64,000 nt of DNA from Megaustenia siamemsis (lineage: Eukaryota; Mollusca; Gastropoda; Stylommatophora; Ariophantidae): positions 42,551,946-42,615,945 of the forward strand of contig JAVIAB010000139.1 of the NCBI GenBank assembly GCA_032433765.1, in the 5' to 3' direction. Position numbers and translations under genes: made by a program. Numbering within the stretch: the stretch's first letter is position 1; the number at the start of each line of letters is the position of its first letter. Of the stretch, positions 45,094-56,612 are shown piece by piece. The notes below the pieces were generated by a model, which was not told the DNA's origin, ran no database searches, and saw only the letters and a program-made list of their open reading frames with translations.

Positions 45094-45352
45094 AAGAAAG
45101 CTTCTAAACAACATCAGAGAGAAACCATGAACATTTTTCTCGGGCACATCGGGAGAATAGGAAGGTTGGAATACTTGGTTTACAACTGGCAAGACACAGG
45201 GAAATATAAATCTCGAACAACAAAGAGAGAAGATAGCTGGAGTCGTGACACTGTAAACAATCAACAGCAGAATTGATACGATGTACTTTAGAGAGATTTC
45301 TGAAAGGACATGATCGCTACGTCAACCGGTATAGTACATGATGACGATGATA
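45094..45352 (+). mobile_element. nLTR-b LINE 3' end
   Basis: 'cgggcacatcgggagaatag' through 'cgctacgtcaaccggtatag' and a 'gatgacgatgata' tail. It was inserted immediately downstream of the previous LINE and is well decayed. Confidence 0.72.
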
Positions 45353-45599
45353 GTGACGTTATATACTGAGATCCATAAAGGATATACTCGTTATATCAGT
45401 CGGTGGTCACAATTTAAACAACCTTGGGTATGCTGTTGACACGGTCATAATCGCCAAGAATGAAAGCGGGTTACTATATTGACATTATAATGATGGAAAG
45501 TAAAAATACAAGTCTTAGCCTCAGCAGAAAGAAAGACAGAAGTGATGATTGCAACAAAGAAAATGGCATCTCCTAAATGCACAATTAAAATATTAAATT

Positions 45600-46160
45600 G
45601 TTGTGTCGTTAGATTTAGATATCTGGGGAAAATATTAACTTCGGTTGGATCATGTACAACAGAAATGAGGTGTTGAATTGATCAGGCCAAGGCGGCACTA
45701 TAATGAGAAAGATATGGAACGCCATTTGTGTCAATGTAAATAATAAAAAGAGTGTGTTCGTTGTCATGCGGAGCCAGTCTTGACATGTGGACGGAAATCC
45801 TGGACAATAGGTCAACAGACTAGAAAATCTTTGGAGGCCACAACAATGTAGAATACCATGTCCAGCTAAATAAAGCAACGAGGATGTTGTAACTGAGGGC
45901 ACACAGAAAATAAGCTCATTTTTACGTCATAACAAACAATCATTCTTCTTGGCCATGTAATGAGACGGGAACAACTAGAGTATATAATGGCAACTGGAAA
46001 AATTGTGCGAGAACATATAAAGAAAATAAGAGAAAAACACAAATTAAAAGGCAGTTTTTACCTTTAAAGGAATGATTTGGTAGAAAATTAAGAACAGACA
46101 AGGAGAGACATAATCACATACGCCAACAGGTGTGATATTTGATGATTATGATCAATTATA
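45600..46160 (+). mobile_element. nLTR-a-like LINE 3' part
   Basis: It starts at the 'RYLGKILTSVGSCTTEMR' segment, passes 'FLGHVMRREQLEYIMATGKI' and ends 'YANRCDI' with a 'gatgattatgat' tail. Many stops. Confidence 0.7.
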
Positions 46161-46184
46161 AAATAGAAATTAATCATGCATTAA

Positions 46185-46695
46185 GAGAGCTGTGGAATTC
46201 ATTGAGTTGTGACATTCAGTGAGCTGTGGCATTCAATGAGTTGTGACATGCAGTGAACTGTGACATTCAGTTAGCTGTGGAATTCAGTGAGCTGTGACAT
46301 TCAGTGAGCTGTAACATTCAGTGAGCTGTGGCATTCAGTGAGCTGTGACATTCAGCGAGCTGTGACATTCAGTGAGCTGTGACATTCAGTGTACTGTGAC
46401 ATTCAGTGAGTTGTGACATTCAGTGAGCTGTGACATTAAGTGAGCTGTGACATTAAGGGAGCTGTAACATTCAATTAACTGTGACATTAAGGGAGCTGTA
46501 ACATTCAATTAACTGCGACATTAAGGGAGCTGTAACATTCAATTAACTGTGACATTAAGGGAGCTGTAACATTCAATTAACTGTGACATTAAGGGAGCTG
46601 TAACATTCAATTAACTGCGACATTAAGGGAGCTGTAACATTCAATTAACTGCGACATTAAGGGAGCTGTAACATTCTATTAACTGCGACATTCAG
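46185..46695. repeat. minisatellite, 17-bp unit evolving to 34-bp
   Basis: The left half has simple 'ctgtgacattcagtgag' units. The right half (about 46450-46690) repeats a 34-bp dimer, 'ctgtaacattcaattaa' plus 'ctgtgacattaagggag'. Confidence 0.95.
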
Positions 46696-46744
46696 TGATC
46701 GTGAAAACCCTAAATGTTCCAGCCTAAAATGTCCTTATATAATA

Positions 46745-46830
46745 TTATTTTTTCTTCCTCTCTTGCCTTTCAGCGTAGAGGGGAGATATAATTTGCGGTC
46801 TTTTGTTCATCTTTTCGACTATGCTGCTGT
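46745..46830 (-). mobile_element. nLTR-e LINE, 3' terminal piece
   Basis: 'cctttcagcgtagaggggag' and 'ttgcggtcttttgttcatct' match the end of the 34.4-kb copy. It is split from 47184-47932 by an nLTR-b insertion. Confidence 0.75.
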
Positions 46831-46840
46831 TATGTTTCCT

Positions 46841-47183
46841 CATCATCATGATGTGCCATACCGGTAGGCGTAGGCGATCATGTCCTCCTCAATCTTCTAC
46901 CACCCGTGAGTCGTATTAATTCTGTTGTTGACTATTTTCCATGCCATGACACCAAGCTATCCAACATTTTCTCTCTTTGTCGTCCGCGATCTCTCTTTCC
47001 CTGTATTTTGCCAGTTATAACCAAGTATTCCAACTTTCCTCTTCTCATGATGTGCTCGATAAATGTTGACTGTTTCTTTCTGATGTTTCTTAAGAGCTCC
47101 CTTTTTGTGTTGGCCTCTTTGAGAATTTCCTCATTGGTCTTTTTAGCTCTCCATGAAACTATAAATCATTCTTCCGAGAAATC
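46841..47183 (-). mobile_element. nLTR-b LINE inserted in nLTR-e
   Basis: 5'-truncated copy with a 10-bp duplication 'tatgtttcct' (46831-46840) / 'tatatttcct' (47184-47193). The (ATC)n tail adjoins the left duplicate. Confidence 0.9.
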
Positions 47184-47932
47184 TATATTTCCTAGTGTTT
47201 CTAATATTCCGTCAATCCATCTTTTTCGTTGTCGGCCCTTGGGTCTGGTGCTCTCGCAACGTTTATTGAAGGCCCGTTGTGTTATGTTTTGATCTTTCTG
47301 CCTTGTCACGTGACCAAACCATTTTATCTGTTGTTTCTTTATATTTTATATGGCGGGGATTATTCCTAGCTTTTTTCTCAGTTCTTCATTTCTGATCTTA
47401 TCTCCCAGGCTGTTTCCTATCATTCGTCTAATACTTTAATCTCAGTTTAGGTTATTTTTCTTGTTGTTCTTACATCTAGGCTCCAGAACTGGCAGCACAA
47501 CGTTGATATGAAGATTGTATTGGAAAGTGCCCGGTATGCCTCTGGAGTTATTTCCTTGATGGACAATAGTGGTGATAGCTGTCCAATGATTTGACAAGCA
47601 TTGTTGCATCTTGAATCTATTTCTGCTGTTTGTGAACTGTCGTTTGTCACTGGACTTCTTATGTATTTAAATTCCTCTACTTGTTTTAGTTATTTGCCGT
47701 CTATAGTTATGTTGAAGTTCTGTTTCTCTTTTGCGATATTCATGACTACTGTTTTGTTGATGATTTTCATGGTGTATTGTGTGACTGTGCTGTTGAGCCT
47801 ATTTAAGAGTTCTTGTAGGTATTCTATCGTTCCATTTATTAATCCTGATCGTCTGCATATAGAAGGTCGTTGATCTCCTCTGTCTCTGATGGGTTGGCTA
47901 ACTTGCATATATAAATACAACCTATACACCAC
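47184..47932 (-). mobile_element. nLTR-e LINE with reverse transcriptase end
   Basis: The minus strand carries the polymerase box 'LLYADDQ' (YADD at 47848-47859), then 'IGQLSPLLSIKEITPEAYRA', 'MTGNSLGDKIRNEEL' and 'RWIDGILETL'. It joins through the duplication to 46745-46830. Frameshifts make it a pseudogene. Confidence 0.85.
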
Positions 47933-48538
47933 GATGTGCGAATGAATCCATTCTTCTTTCAGTTTCTTTATAAATCACACACATTATTTCAGCTACGTTC
48001 GTTGAGCATAGGAAACTGACCTTAAAAATGGACCAGCAGATTGTACAGAGAGATGAGCTATCTAGTCATCCAGCAGGAAGTCCTCCTGTCCCATAACATG
48101 TCTTCAACTTGTCTTTCTTGAATGACACATGTCTGATCGTGGGTCTCTGAACAATTCCAGACCCTAATTAACTAATTCTCCATTCACTATTGAAAAACAA
48201 ATTCTTGCTAGAGTACTAAATTGCTTTGGAAAGAGATAATTTATAAATAAGCAAATATTATAAGTTTAAAACATTGTATTATATTTGATGCAACGTGCCG
48301 ATGGCTACGAAACTTGTGCTGCTTTTGAGCTATTAGCTTTCTTTACTGATCTCCGTGACTTAAATCCAGACCAATGCACATGTCACTTGAATCAATCCCT
48401 TTCAGCTGTGGCTGATTGTTCTTTACAGTTTATGCCTCTCGTGCACAGCTTTATGTCTCTTTAAAATGTTCTGATGATGATAAGAGTGAGTTATTAATGG
48501 TAAATCATGAAATGATGCTGGCATCGCATTTCCGTTTG
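47933..48538. other. no gene seen
   Basis: Unassigned sequence. Confidence 0.4.
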
Positions 48539-48539
48539 C

Positions 48540-49105
48540 TGTAGTGCGCAATTCAGACAGGTACAATACAATAGAGAAGATACAAAGCATTGAGGAACAG
48601 TGGGATCTGCTAAAAGAATAAATGCCGCAATCATCAAAATAGTCAAAACGACAAGAGAGGACAAATTCAAGAAAGAAATGGATGACAGATGACATTTTAC
48701 AGCTAATGGATATAAGAAGATGAAAGGAGTAAAGGTACAAAGATGCAAAGAGATGCGAAGCTGCTATTAAGAGAAGAAACAATTATAGCAAAGATGAATA
48801 TAAGAGATTAAATAAAGAAATTGTAATAAAATGAAACGAAGCAAAAGAAACATGGCTAAAATAGAGATGCAACGAAATTGAAATGCAACCACACAAAAAA
48901 ATGCCAAAGTTATATATAAACAAACTGAAGAATTACCAGGAAGAAAAACGCAATTTAATTAAAAAATTGATGTTTAAGATCAAAGGACGGCTAACTGTTG
49001 ATTGAGCAAGAAAGCATAAGGGAATGATGGACAGAATATATTAAAGATCTTTATGATGATGAACGAACAGAAGTAGATATTAAGGATAATGGGGAAGGCT
49101 AAATA
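48540..49105 (+). mobile_element. LINE relic, endonuclease-to-RT linker
   Basis: It translates with breaks to 'DEYKRLNKEIVIK', 'NEIEMQ', 'KLKNYQEEKRNLIKK' and 'WTEYIKDLYDDERTEVDI', resembling the region between endonuclease and reverse transcriptase in these LINEs. The 'aaagagatgcgaagctgct' at 48741 also resembles a block in repeat E1; the reason is unclear. Confidence 0.5.
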
Positions 49106-49360
49106 CAATGGGCTAGCAATTCTCGGCCCTGCGACCTGATCAAAGTTTGGCAGCGCCCTTGCGAATCGCGGGCGCGGTGCGCACTATGAGACCTACTGAT
49201 TTAGGGAAATTGTACTCTGGCTGTTTGTATTATTGTCCAAGCATTATTATGTCCCATTAACAGATGTTCTAAATACAACATTAATTGTGAGAATAATTTC
49301 TTTGCCATTTCATCACTATCGCGTAATAATGCCGTGACTTTGTTGTCATATTTTCCACAT
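49106..49360. other. unassigned, short GC-rich patch
   Basis: 49130-49190 ('cagcgcccttgcgaatcgcg') is GC-rich and could be a MITE end. No partner is seen. Confidence 0.35.
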
Positions 49361-49695
49361 GTATTGTTTTCCATTCATCCATCCGTCTGTCTGTCTATCT
49401 ACCCACCTGTCTGTCTGTTTATCCACTGGTTTGTCTGTCTATCCACCTGCCTCCCTGTCCATCTACATGTCTGCCTGTCTATCAGCTTGCCTCTTTATCT
49501 GCCTGTCTGTCCACCTGCTTGGCTGTCTATCCACCTGCTTGCCAGTCTATCCACCTGCTTGCCAGTCTATCCACCTACTTTAGATGTCTGTCCATGTGTT
49601 TGCCTTCTATCCAACTCCCTGCCTGTCTATCCCCCGCCTGCCTGTCTATCTACCTGTCTGTCTATTCACCTATGTCTATCCACCCCTCTGCCTGG
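49360..49695. repeat. imperfect CTGT/CTAT-rich repeat
   Basis: Degenerate units of 'tgtctgtctatccacctgc'. The Cys/Leu/Pro-rich frames are artefacts. Confidence 0.85.
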
Positions 49696-50470
49696 CATCA
49701 TTTCTCCCCCATTGCCAAACGTGTCACTGATCACGTTATACTTATTACACATGTCTTCCCCAACTGTATGGGAGGATAAATAAACAATAACTCCACTACC
49801 TCCCCCTCCCCCCAGAAGAATTAGATACATTTATTGGAGCACGGTAATAGTGTGCTACACTTTCATGAATGACATTTTTTTTAAAATAAATGGTAAGCGA
49901 CGCTTGAAAGAGAAGATGAAGAACAAGGTGACAAATGAGAACAGGAAGGGAAAACAAGGAGATGGGAAAAGGAAGACAGAGAAGAAACAAAGTAAAAGTG
50001 GAGGGAAGCGGTATATCAGTTTCGTGCTAGTAACTGGATAATCTTTATTTGTATCTTTTCTCAAGATACAACGATTATGTTAGTTAATGTTAGGTTGCAA
50101 GTTAATGGGAATTTTGTTATCGCCTTTTCCAGTTTGAGTTAATCACAGATAACGTCAGTGTTGGGAATAACGGCCAATTTAAGCGTTTTGATAACGTCAG
50201 ACAAAGGAACTAGAGATTATCAGCAGATTTTCTAGAGTTAAAAATAAAAAAAGCGCGGTTTTCCCTGCATAGTTGTCCAGGAGAATTTTTTGAAGTCGTG
50301 AGAAGTGTAATCTTGTTCAATTGTTTGTGTCAGTGCCAGATTTATACTTCGTGAAGTCCTAAACCGATTTAACCTTTGAGATCCCCCTCCCGACCCCGCC
50401 CCACTCTCCTTTAAATAAATTAACATCAGAAGGTCTTAGTAGAAAATGTAGTCTCAAAATGGGCCAAAAG
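49696..50470. other. no gene seen
   Basis: Unassigned. A purine-rich stretch at 49900-50000 gives a Lys-rich frame without recognised features. Confidence 0.4.
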
Positions 50471-50474
50471 TGCA

Positions 50475-50740
50475 TTCTGAAAAAGCAAGTCTTCTTAAAC
50501 GCAAAATGAAATGGTTTGGCCACGTATCTCGATCGTTTGGCCTAGAAGAGACCACTCTGGAACTGTGAACAGACGAGAAGTGGAGAAGGGGAATATCAGA
50601 CGTGAGTAGAAAAAGAGATAAAAAGAAAAAAACAAACTCTGCAAAGCCACGAAGAATGACGGTATATAGAGAAATGGTTGACAAAGTCTGCCGGTGATTC
50701 CCCAACGACGTCCGGCGTTATGGGGTTTTTCTTTCGTTCG
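50475..50740 (+). mobile_element. nLTR-f LINE 3' end
   Basis: 'LLKRKMKWFGHVSRSFGLEE' and an end 'FPNDVRR' match the nLTR-f copy at 25.4 kb. The middle is shifted in frame. Confidence 0.65.
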
Positions 50741-50744
50741 CCTG

Positions 50745-51650
50745 AAGTAATGTCTATATCTGCAATGTCTATTCATGAATTAATTTTACTGTTTTTGTGC
50801 GGTTTTTACAGAGACCCATAAAGTTTTGCATGGACGTCGTACCTATTGGCCAATGGGTTTTATTCTGTGTACAATATTCAGTACAGTCTCGAAGTATGCG
50901 TTCCGCTGTCTGAGGTGCCCATACAAATGTATATGTTGTGGGTGAGGTGTCAATCTTTAATGTTGTATGCATGTGATCACGGAGTCGATAGTGTCCTGTT
51001 CTGAGGCGTATTGTTCACATCTATTCATAATATGGTTTGATTTTCCATTGGGAGTCTAGTATTTTAATTGATTTGATTATCTGTTTCTTCTGATGGTATA
51101 TTAACATCTGTTTGTGCCTGATGCGCCTTCCTTTGTCAGCTGGTCTGCTTTCTCATTTCCTGGTATTCCACAGTGAGATTGGATCCACTGCTGGATTAAC
51201 TTGTGATGCTTGCAGAAATCAATCACTAAGGTCAGCAGATGTGGTAATATTATTGATTATAGTGCCTGTGGTGCCGAGCTATCAAAAACACTACAGGCTA
51301 TGACTAAGATTATGGGATGAAGAAGAAATTTTGAAAAGCATAAGTTCGTGTCCTGGTTTGAGCTGCCTATCGTTTTCTGATGCTGTCTGTAGATTTCTCA
51401 CAGTGCTGTACAAATACGTGAGTTCACGCACAATTTTATCTCTCGCCTCAGTCTCTTCCAATAATAAATATATATCTCTTTGTTATTGTTGCCTATAGCA
51501 ATAGGTAAATTTGTTGTTGCTTCCATGTGGTGGTTACGACACCTCGAGGTTTGATTCATACAAATGGTTCACTCGTTTTAGTCAGATATAGTAACTGACA
51601 GGGCAATGTACTGCTTTTAATTGGAAATCAAGACCTTTGTCTCTTTTATT
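50745..51650 (-). mobile_element. nLTR-g LINE end with RNase H relic
   Basis: The minus strand has 'WIQSHCGIPGNEKADQLTKE' (51125-51185), the H...GNE.AD motif of the RNase H domain, then the C-terminal 'PQTAERILRDC' zinc-knuckle-like part at 50769-50972. RNase H is found in I-, Nimb- and Ingi-type LINEs. Frames are broken. Confidence 0.72.
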
Positions 51651-51724
51651 TAGTTGTTTGATTGGGTTACGCAAGGTCTCTATTACTATATTTAATGAAT
51701 GTAAATTTTGCTCAGGATTTTAAA

Positions 51725-51803
51725 ATCAAATGTATTATCCATCCTTACTTATACATGCAAGAGCTGGAAAACAAATAAAGAAATAAAAAAATTAACTGGG
51801 TGC
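51725..51803 (+). mobile_element. nLTR-d LINE, left part before SINE-5
   Basis: It reads 'VLSILTYTCKSWKTNKEI' and continues at 52086 with 'FENKCLGKILRTTYNEFK'. Confidence 0.75.
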
Positions 51804-51815
51804 ATTCGAAAACAA

Positions 51816-52085
51816 TCCCCGTGTGTTACCGGGGCCTCATTATGAGGGAGGTAAAGAATAGTGACACTGTGACCTTCCAGGCATGTCGTAAGAGGCGACT
51901 AAGGAGGTTGATCGATGGCTTGACAAGCTGTCATTGTAAAAAGTATTGTTATGGAAACAGCGCCATAGATTTTAGAGCAGTGATCTCTGCAATATGTGCC
52001 ATTTTGGCATGCAAGGTTTCTGTTTTTGAGATTCTGGTTCTGCCCTATGGTTCGTCTTCGGCTCGAAAGGACAATAGATAGATAG
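51816..52085 (+). mobile_element. SINE-5 copy inside nLTR-d LINE
   Basis: A 270-bp copy with an exact 12-bp duplication 'attcgaaaacaa' (51804-51815 and 52086-52097). It starts 'tccccgtgtgttaccggggc', has 'gtcgtaagaggcgac', and ends 'cggctcgaaaggacaataga' plus a GATA tail. Confidence 0.92.
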
Positions 52086-52097
52086 ATTCGAAAACAA

Positions 52098-52495
52098 GTG
52101 CCTGGGGAAAATACTTCGTACAACATATAATGAATTCAAGACTAGTATAGAAACAAGAAAGATGGTAACGCATCCAAAAATATCAAATATAATCAAGAGA
52201 AGAAGGTGGTCATATGTTGGCCATGTGATGATAAGAGACAACAAAAGAACCTCAAATGAGAACCAGAGCGTAAAAGAAAAAGTGATCCACCTAGCGAATC
52301 ACTAAAAAGAACATCAAAAGAGGGGCAACAACAGCAGGCATAAGCTTCCTCCCTGAGATTGAACAACTCGCCCAGAACAGACCGGTGTGGCGAGACACAA
52401 TGCAAGTCCTGTTTCAGGTGAAAGATCGTCAGACATAAAAGTCTAGATTGTCTGCCCTATGTGCCGTCCTTGGCTCCAAAGGACAAGAGAGAGAA
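52098..52495 (+). mobile_element. nLTR-d LINE, right part with 3' UTR
   Basis: 'RRRWSYVGHVMIRDNKR', 'IEQLAQNRPVWRDTM', a stop, then a 3' UTR ending 'ctgccctatgtgccgtcctt' and 'ggctccaaaggacaagagag'. That end is nearly the same as the SINE-5 tail. Confidence 0.82.
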
Positions 52496-52639
52496 ATTTC
52501 GCTGAGTCCTAGTTTAACGCTAACAATAATGTACTGTCACTTCCGGCCCAGCATTACGGGTACGACTTCAGCACAGTACTTTGAGTAACAATTTTCGCTT
52601 TCCACTTCCAAATCACGAGACCAGAGCAACATTTTTTTT

Positions 52640-52712
52640 AAGGCCGTTACTTCTTCTTTCTTTTCTCATTTGCCTTTCAGCGTCGAGGGGAGATGGTCTT
52701 TTCATCAGTTCT
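52640..52712 (-). mobile_element. nLTR-e LINE 3' terminal fragment
   Basis: 'cctttcagcgtcgaggggag' matches the other nLTR-e ends. The rest is lost. Confidence 0.6.
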
Positions 52713-53090
52713 GTTTCATTATTCATGGTATCTGCACTCAGCCTTGAGTTTCTGGCCACTTTCAGCCCATGGTCTATAGAACATTTTCGCCAACACCATA
52801 GAACGGGTAAACTGAAATTAGTTTAGTTTAGTTTAGTTTAGTCGAAACATCATCTTCATTTCCCAAAGGAAAACTTCAACTTAAATAGGAAAGGCTAAAA
52901 CGCAGCCTAATGGACAAAGAAATAACAACATGAAACAGTTGAAAATAATCACAATAAAAGTATAAATATAAACGAGCAAAAGAATAACCTGCAAAAAAAG
53001 CTTATTAAATCAATTATATCTAAAGATACAGGAAGCATAATCTTAAAAGTAAACGGGAAACTCGTGACAGGCAAGCAGGGGCGAAAGTGT
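52713..53090. other. no gene seen
   Basis: Unassigned. A short 'agtttagtttagtttagt' repeat is at 52818-52842. Confidence 0.45.
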
Positions 53091-53093
53091 TTA

Positions 53094-55375
53094 CAAGAAA
53101 TTATAGTAGCATACAACTAAATGTAACACAAAATTATGGTAGCCAACAACTAAATATAACACAAAATTATAGTAGCCTACAACTAAATATAACACAAAAT
53201 TATAGTAGCCTACAACTAAATATAACACAAAATTATAGTAGACTACAACTAAATATAACACAAAATTATAGTAGACTACAACTAAATATAACACAAAATT
53301 ATAGTAGCAAACAACTAAATATAACACAAAATTATAGTAGCTAACAACTAAATATAACACAACATTATAGTAGCCCACAACTAAATATAACACAAAATTA
53401 TAGTAGCCTACAACTAAATGTAACACAAAATTATGGTAGCCAACAACTAAATATAACACACAATTATAGTAGCCTACAACTAAATATAACACAAAATTAT
53501 AGTAGCCTACAACTAAATATAACACAAAATTATAGTAGCTAATAACTAAATATGACACTAAATTATAGTAGCTAACAACTAAATATAACGCAAAATTATA
53601 GTAGCCCACAACTAAATATAACACAAAATTATAGTAGCCAATAACTAAATATAACACAACATTATAGTAGCCAACAACTAAATATAACACAAAATTATAG
53701 TAGCCCACAACTATATATAACACAAAATTATAGTAGCTCACAACTAAAATATAACACAAAATTATAGTAGCCCACAACTAAATATAACACAAAATTATAG
53801 TAGCCAACAACTAAATATAACACAACATTATAGTAGCCAGCAACTAAATATAACACAACATTATAGTAGCCCACAACTAAATATAACGCAAAATTATAGT
53901 AGCTCACAACTAAATATAACACAACATTATAGTAGCCCACAACTAAATATAACACAAAATTATAGTAGCTAACAACTAAATATAACACAAAATAATAGTA
54001 GCCCACAACAAAATATAACACAAAATTATAGTAGCCCACAACGAAATATAACACAAAATTATAGTAGCCCACAACTAAATATAACACAATATTATAGTAG
54101 CCAACAACGAAATATAACACAAAATTATAGTAGGTAATAACTAAATATAACACAAAATTATAGTAGCCCACAACTAAATATAACACAAAATTATAGTAGC
54201 CCACAACAAAATATAACACAAAATAATATTAGCCCACAACAAAATATAACACAAAATTATAGTAGCCCACAACTAAATATAACACAAAATTATAGTAGCC
54301 CACAACTAAATATAACACAAAAATATAGTAGCCAACAACTAAATATAACACAAAATTATAGTAGCTAACAACTAAATATAACACAAAATTGTAGTAGCCT
54401 ACAACTAAATACAACACAAAATTATAGTAGCCCACAACTAAATATAACACAAAATTGTAGTAGCCTACAAAAAAATACAACACAAAATTATAGTAGCCCA
54501 CAACTAAATATAACACAAAGTTATAATAGCCTACAACTAAATGTAACACAAAATTATAGTAGCCTACAACTAAATGTAACATAAAATTATAGTAGCCTAC
54601 AACTAAATATAACACAAAATTATAGCAGCCTACAACTAAATGTAACACAAAATTTTAGTAGCCTACAACTAAGTGTAACACAAAATTATAGTAGCCTACA
54701 ACTAAATGTAGCACACAATTGTAGTAGCCTACAACTAAATACAACACAAAATTATAGTAGCCTACAACTAAATATAACACCAAATTATAGTAGCCAACAA
54801 CTGAATACAACACAAAATTATAGTAGCCCACAACTAAATATAACACAAAATTATAGTAGCCTGCAACTAAATGTAAAACAAAATTATAGTAGCCTACAAC
54901 AAAATGTAAGACAAAAATTTTAGTAGCCTACAACTAAATATAACACAAGAATATAGAAGTCTACAACTAAATATAACACAAAATGTATATAGCCTACAAC
55001 TAAATGTAGCACAAAATTATAGTAGCCTACAACTAATGTAACACAAAATTATAGTAGCCTACAACTAAATGTAACACAAAATTATAGTAGCCTACAACTA
55101 AATGCAACACAAATTTATAGTAGCCTACAACTAAATGTAGCACAAAATTATAGTAGCCTACAACTAATGTAACACAAAATTATAGTAGCCTACAACTAAA
55201 TGTAACACAAAATTATAGTAGCATACAACTAAATGTAACACAAAATTATAGTAGCCTACAACAAAATATAACACAAAATTATAGTAGCCTACAACAAAAT
55301 GTAACACAAAATTATAGTAGCCTACAACTAAATGTAACACAAAATTATAGTAGTCTACAACTAAATCTAAAACAG
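53094..55375. repeat. minisatellite, 33-bp unit, 2.3 kb (about 69 copies)
   Basis: Unit 'acaaaattatagtagcctac' plus 'aactaaatataac'. Left units prefer 'gcccacaac' and 'aaatataac', right units 'gcctacaac' and 'aaatgtaac', showing regional homogenisation. The 11-codon period on the minus strand gives 'YLVVGYYNFVL' frames up to 228 codons; these are artefacts. Confidence 0.97.
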
Positions 55376-55384
55376 AATAGAAAT

Positions 55385-55640
55385 ATTCTTTCTCTTTGTG
55401 ATCATGACTTATTCAGACAGGGATTCCGGATTCTGTTATGAGATCTGTTGTCTGTTTCAGGGCACTGGTTGTACCATACAGTTTATTTTTCTGGGTATTA
55501 GGTTTGGTCAACATCTTTCCCACCACGTCTGTGTACTTGGGGCAGTCTTGTAGAGTGTGTGTTGATGTCATGTCTGTTACAGCGCAGTGGCAGAAAGTGG
55601 TAGTGTCCATCTTGAGTTTGAAGTACATGGATGCCAAAAA
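55385..55640 (-). mobile_element. nLTR-g-like LINE C-terminal fragment
   Basis: 'DTTTFCHCAVTDMTSTHTLQ' followed by 'DCPKY' is the Cys/His end seen in RNase H-type LINEs (compare 'TAERILRDC' at 50.9 kb). The frame 55413-55637 is open. Confidence 0.55.
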
Positions 55641-55664
55641 GTAATTTAAACGGCATCAAAAATA

Positions 55665-56014
<350 letters not shown>

Positions 56015-56035
56015 AGGAAATCGAAAAAAATATAT

Positions 56036-56512
56036 ATATATATAAATATACTAACATCAAAATATATAACATCAGGGCTAAAACAAAGAATATCAAATGT
56101 TATATCTTCCCAATATTCCTGTATGGGGCAGAAACATGAACATTAGACAAGAAAACAGAATAGAAAATTGAAGCCTTTTGAAATTTGGATTTATATAAGA
56201 ATATGATGAAAAGAAACGAAAACAAACGATGAAGTCTTAACACAAATAAAATAAAAAGAGAACTACTAAACACAAGACAAATATGATTTTTTGGGGCATG
56301 TTAAAAGACACGGGAGCCTACTAAAAGTAAACTTGGAAGGGAAAATACACGGTAATAGAGGCAGACCAAGACTAACATGGACTAGTAACATCAAAAGAGG
56401 GACAAGTCGACATATGACAATCTGCACCATCAAAGCAAGAGACAGAGTAGAATGGCGCTCCATGGTAGCCAACCTTAGATGGGGAGACGGAACTCAATTA
56501 ATAAAAATGAGT
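56036..56512 (+). mobile_element. nLTR-c LINE 3' end
   Basis: 'FLYGAET', 'GHVKRHGSLLKVNLEGKIHG' and 'RPRLTWTSNIKRGTSRHM' with early frameshifts. It follows directly after the SINE-5. Confidence 0.8.
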
Positions 56513-56612
56513 TGTAGACAGTAAAGAGGCAAAGTATCTGTTTGATAGTTTCAGTTTCTCTCAATGTGATTTGGGTAGTCTTGGTTACACTTTGCGTGTT
56601 ATTTCCCTTTAA

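Noticed and set aside
53091..54846. Hydrophobic 'YLVVGYYNFVL' repeat proteins looking like membrane proteins
   Set aside because: 33-bp minisatellite read on the minus strand; no promoter, splice or start context.
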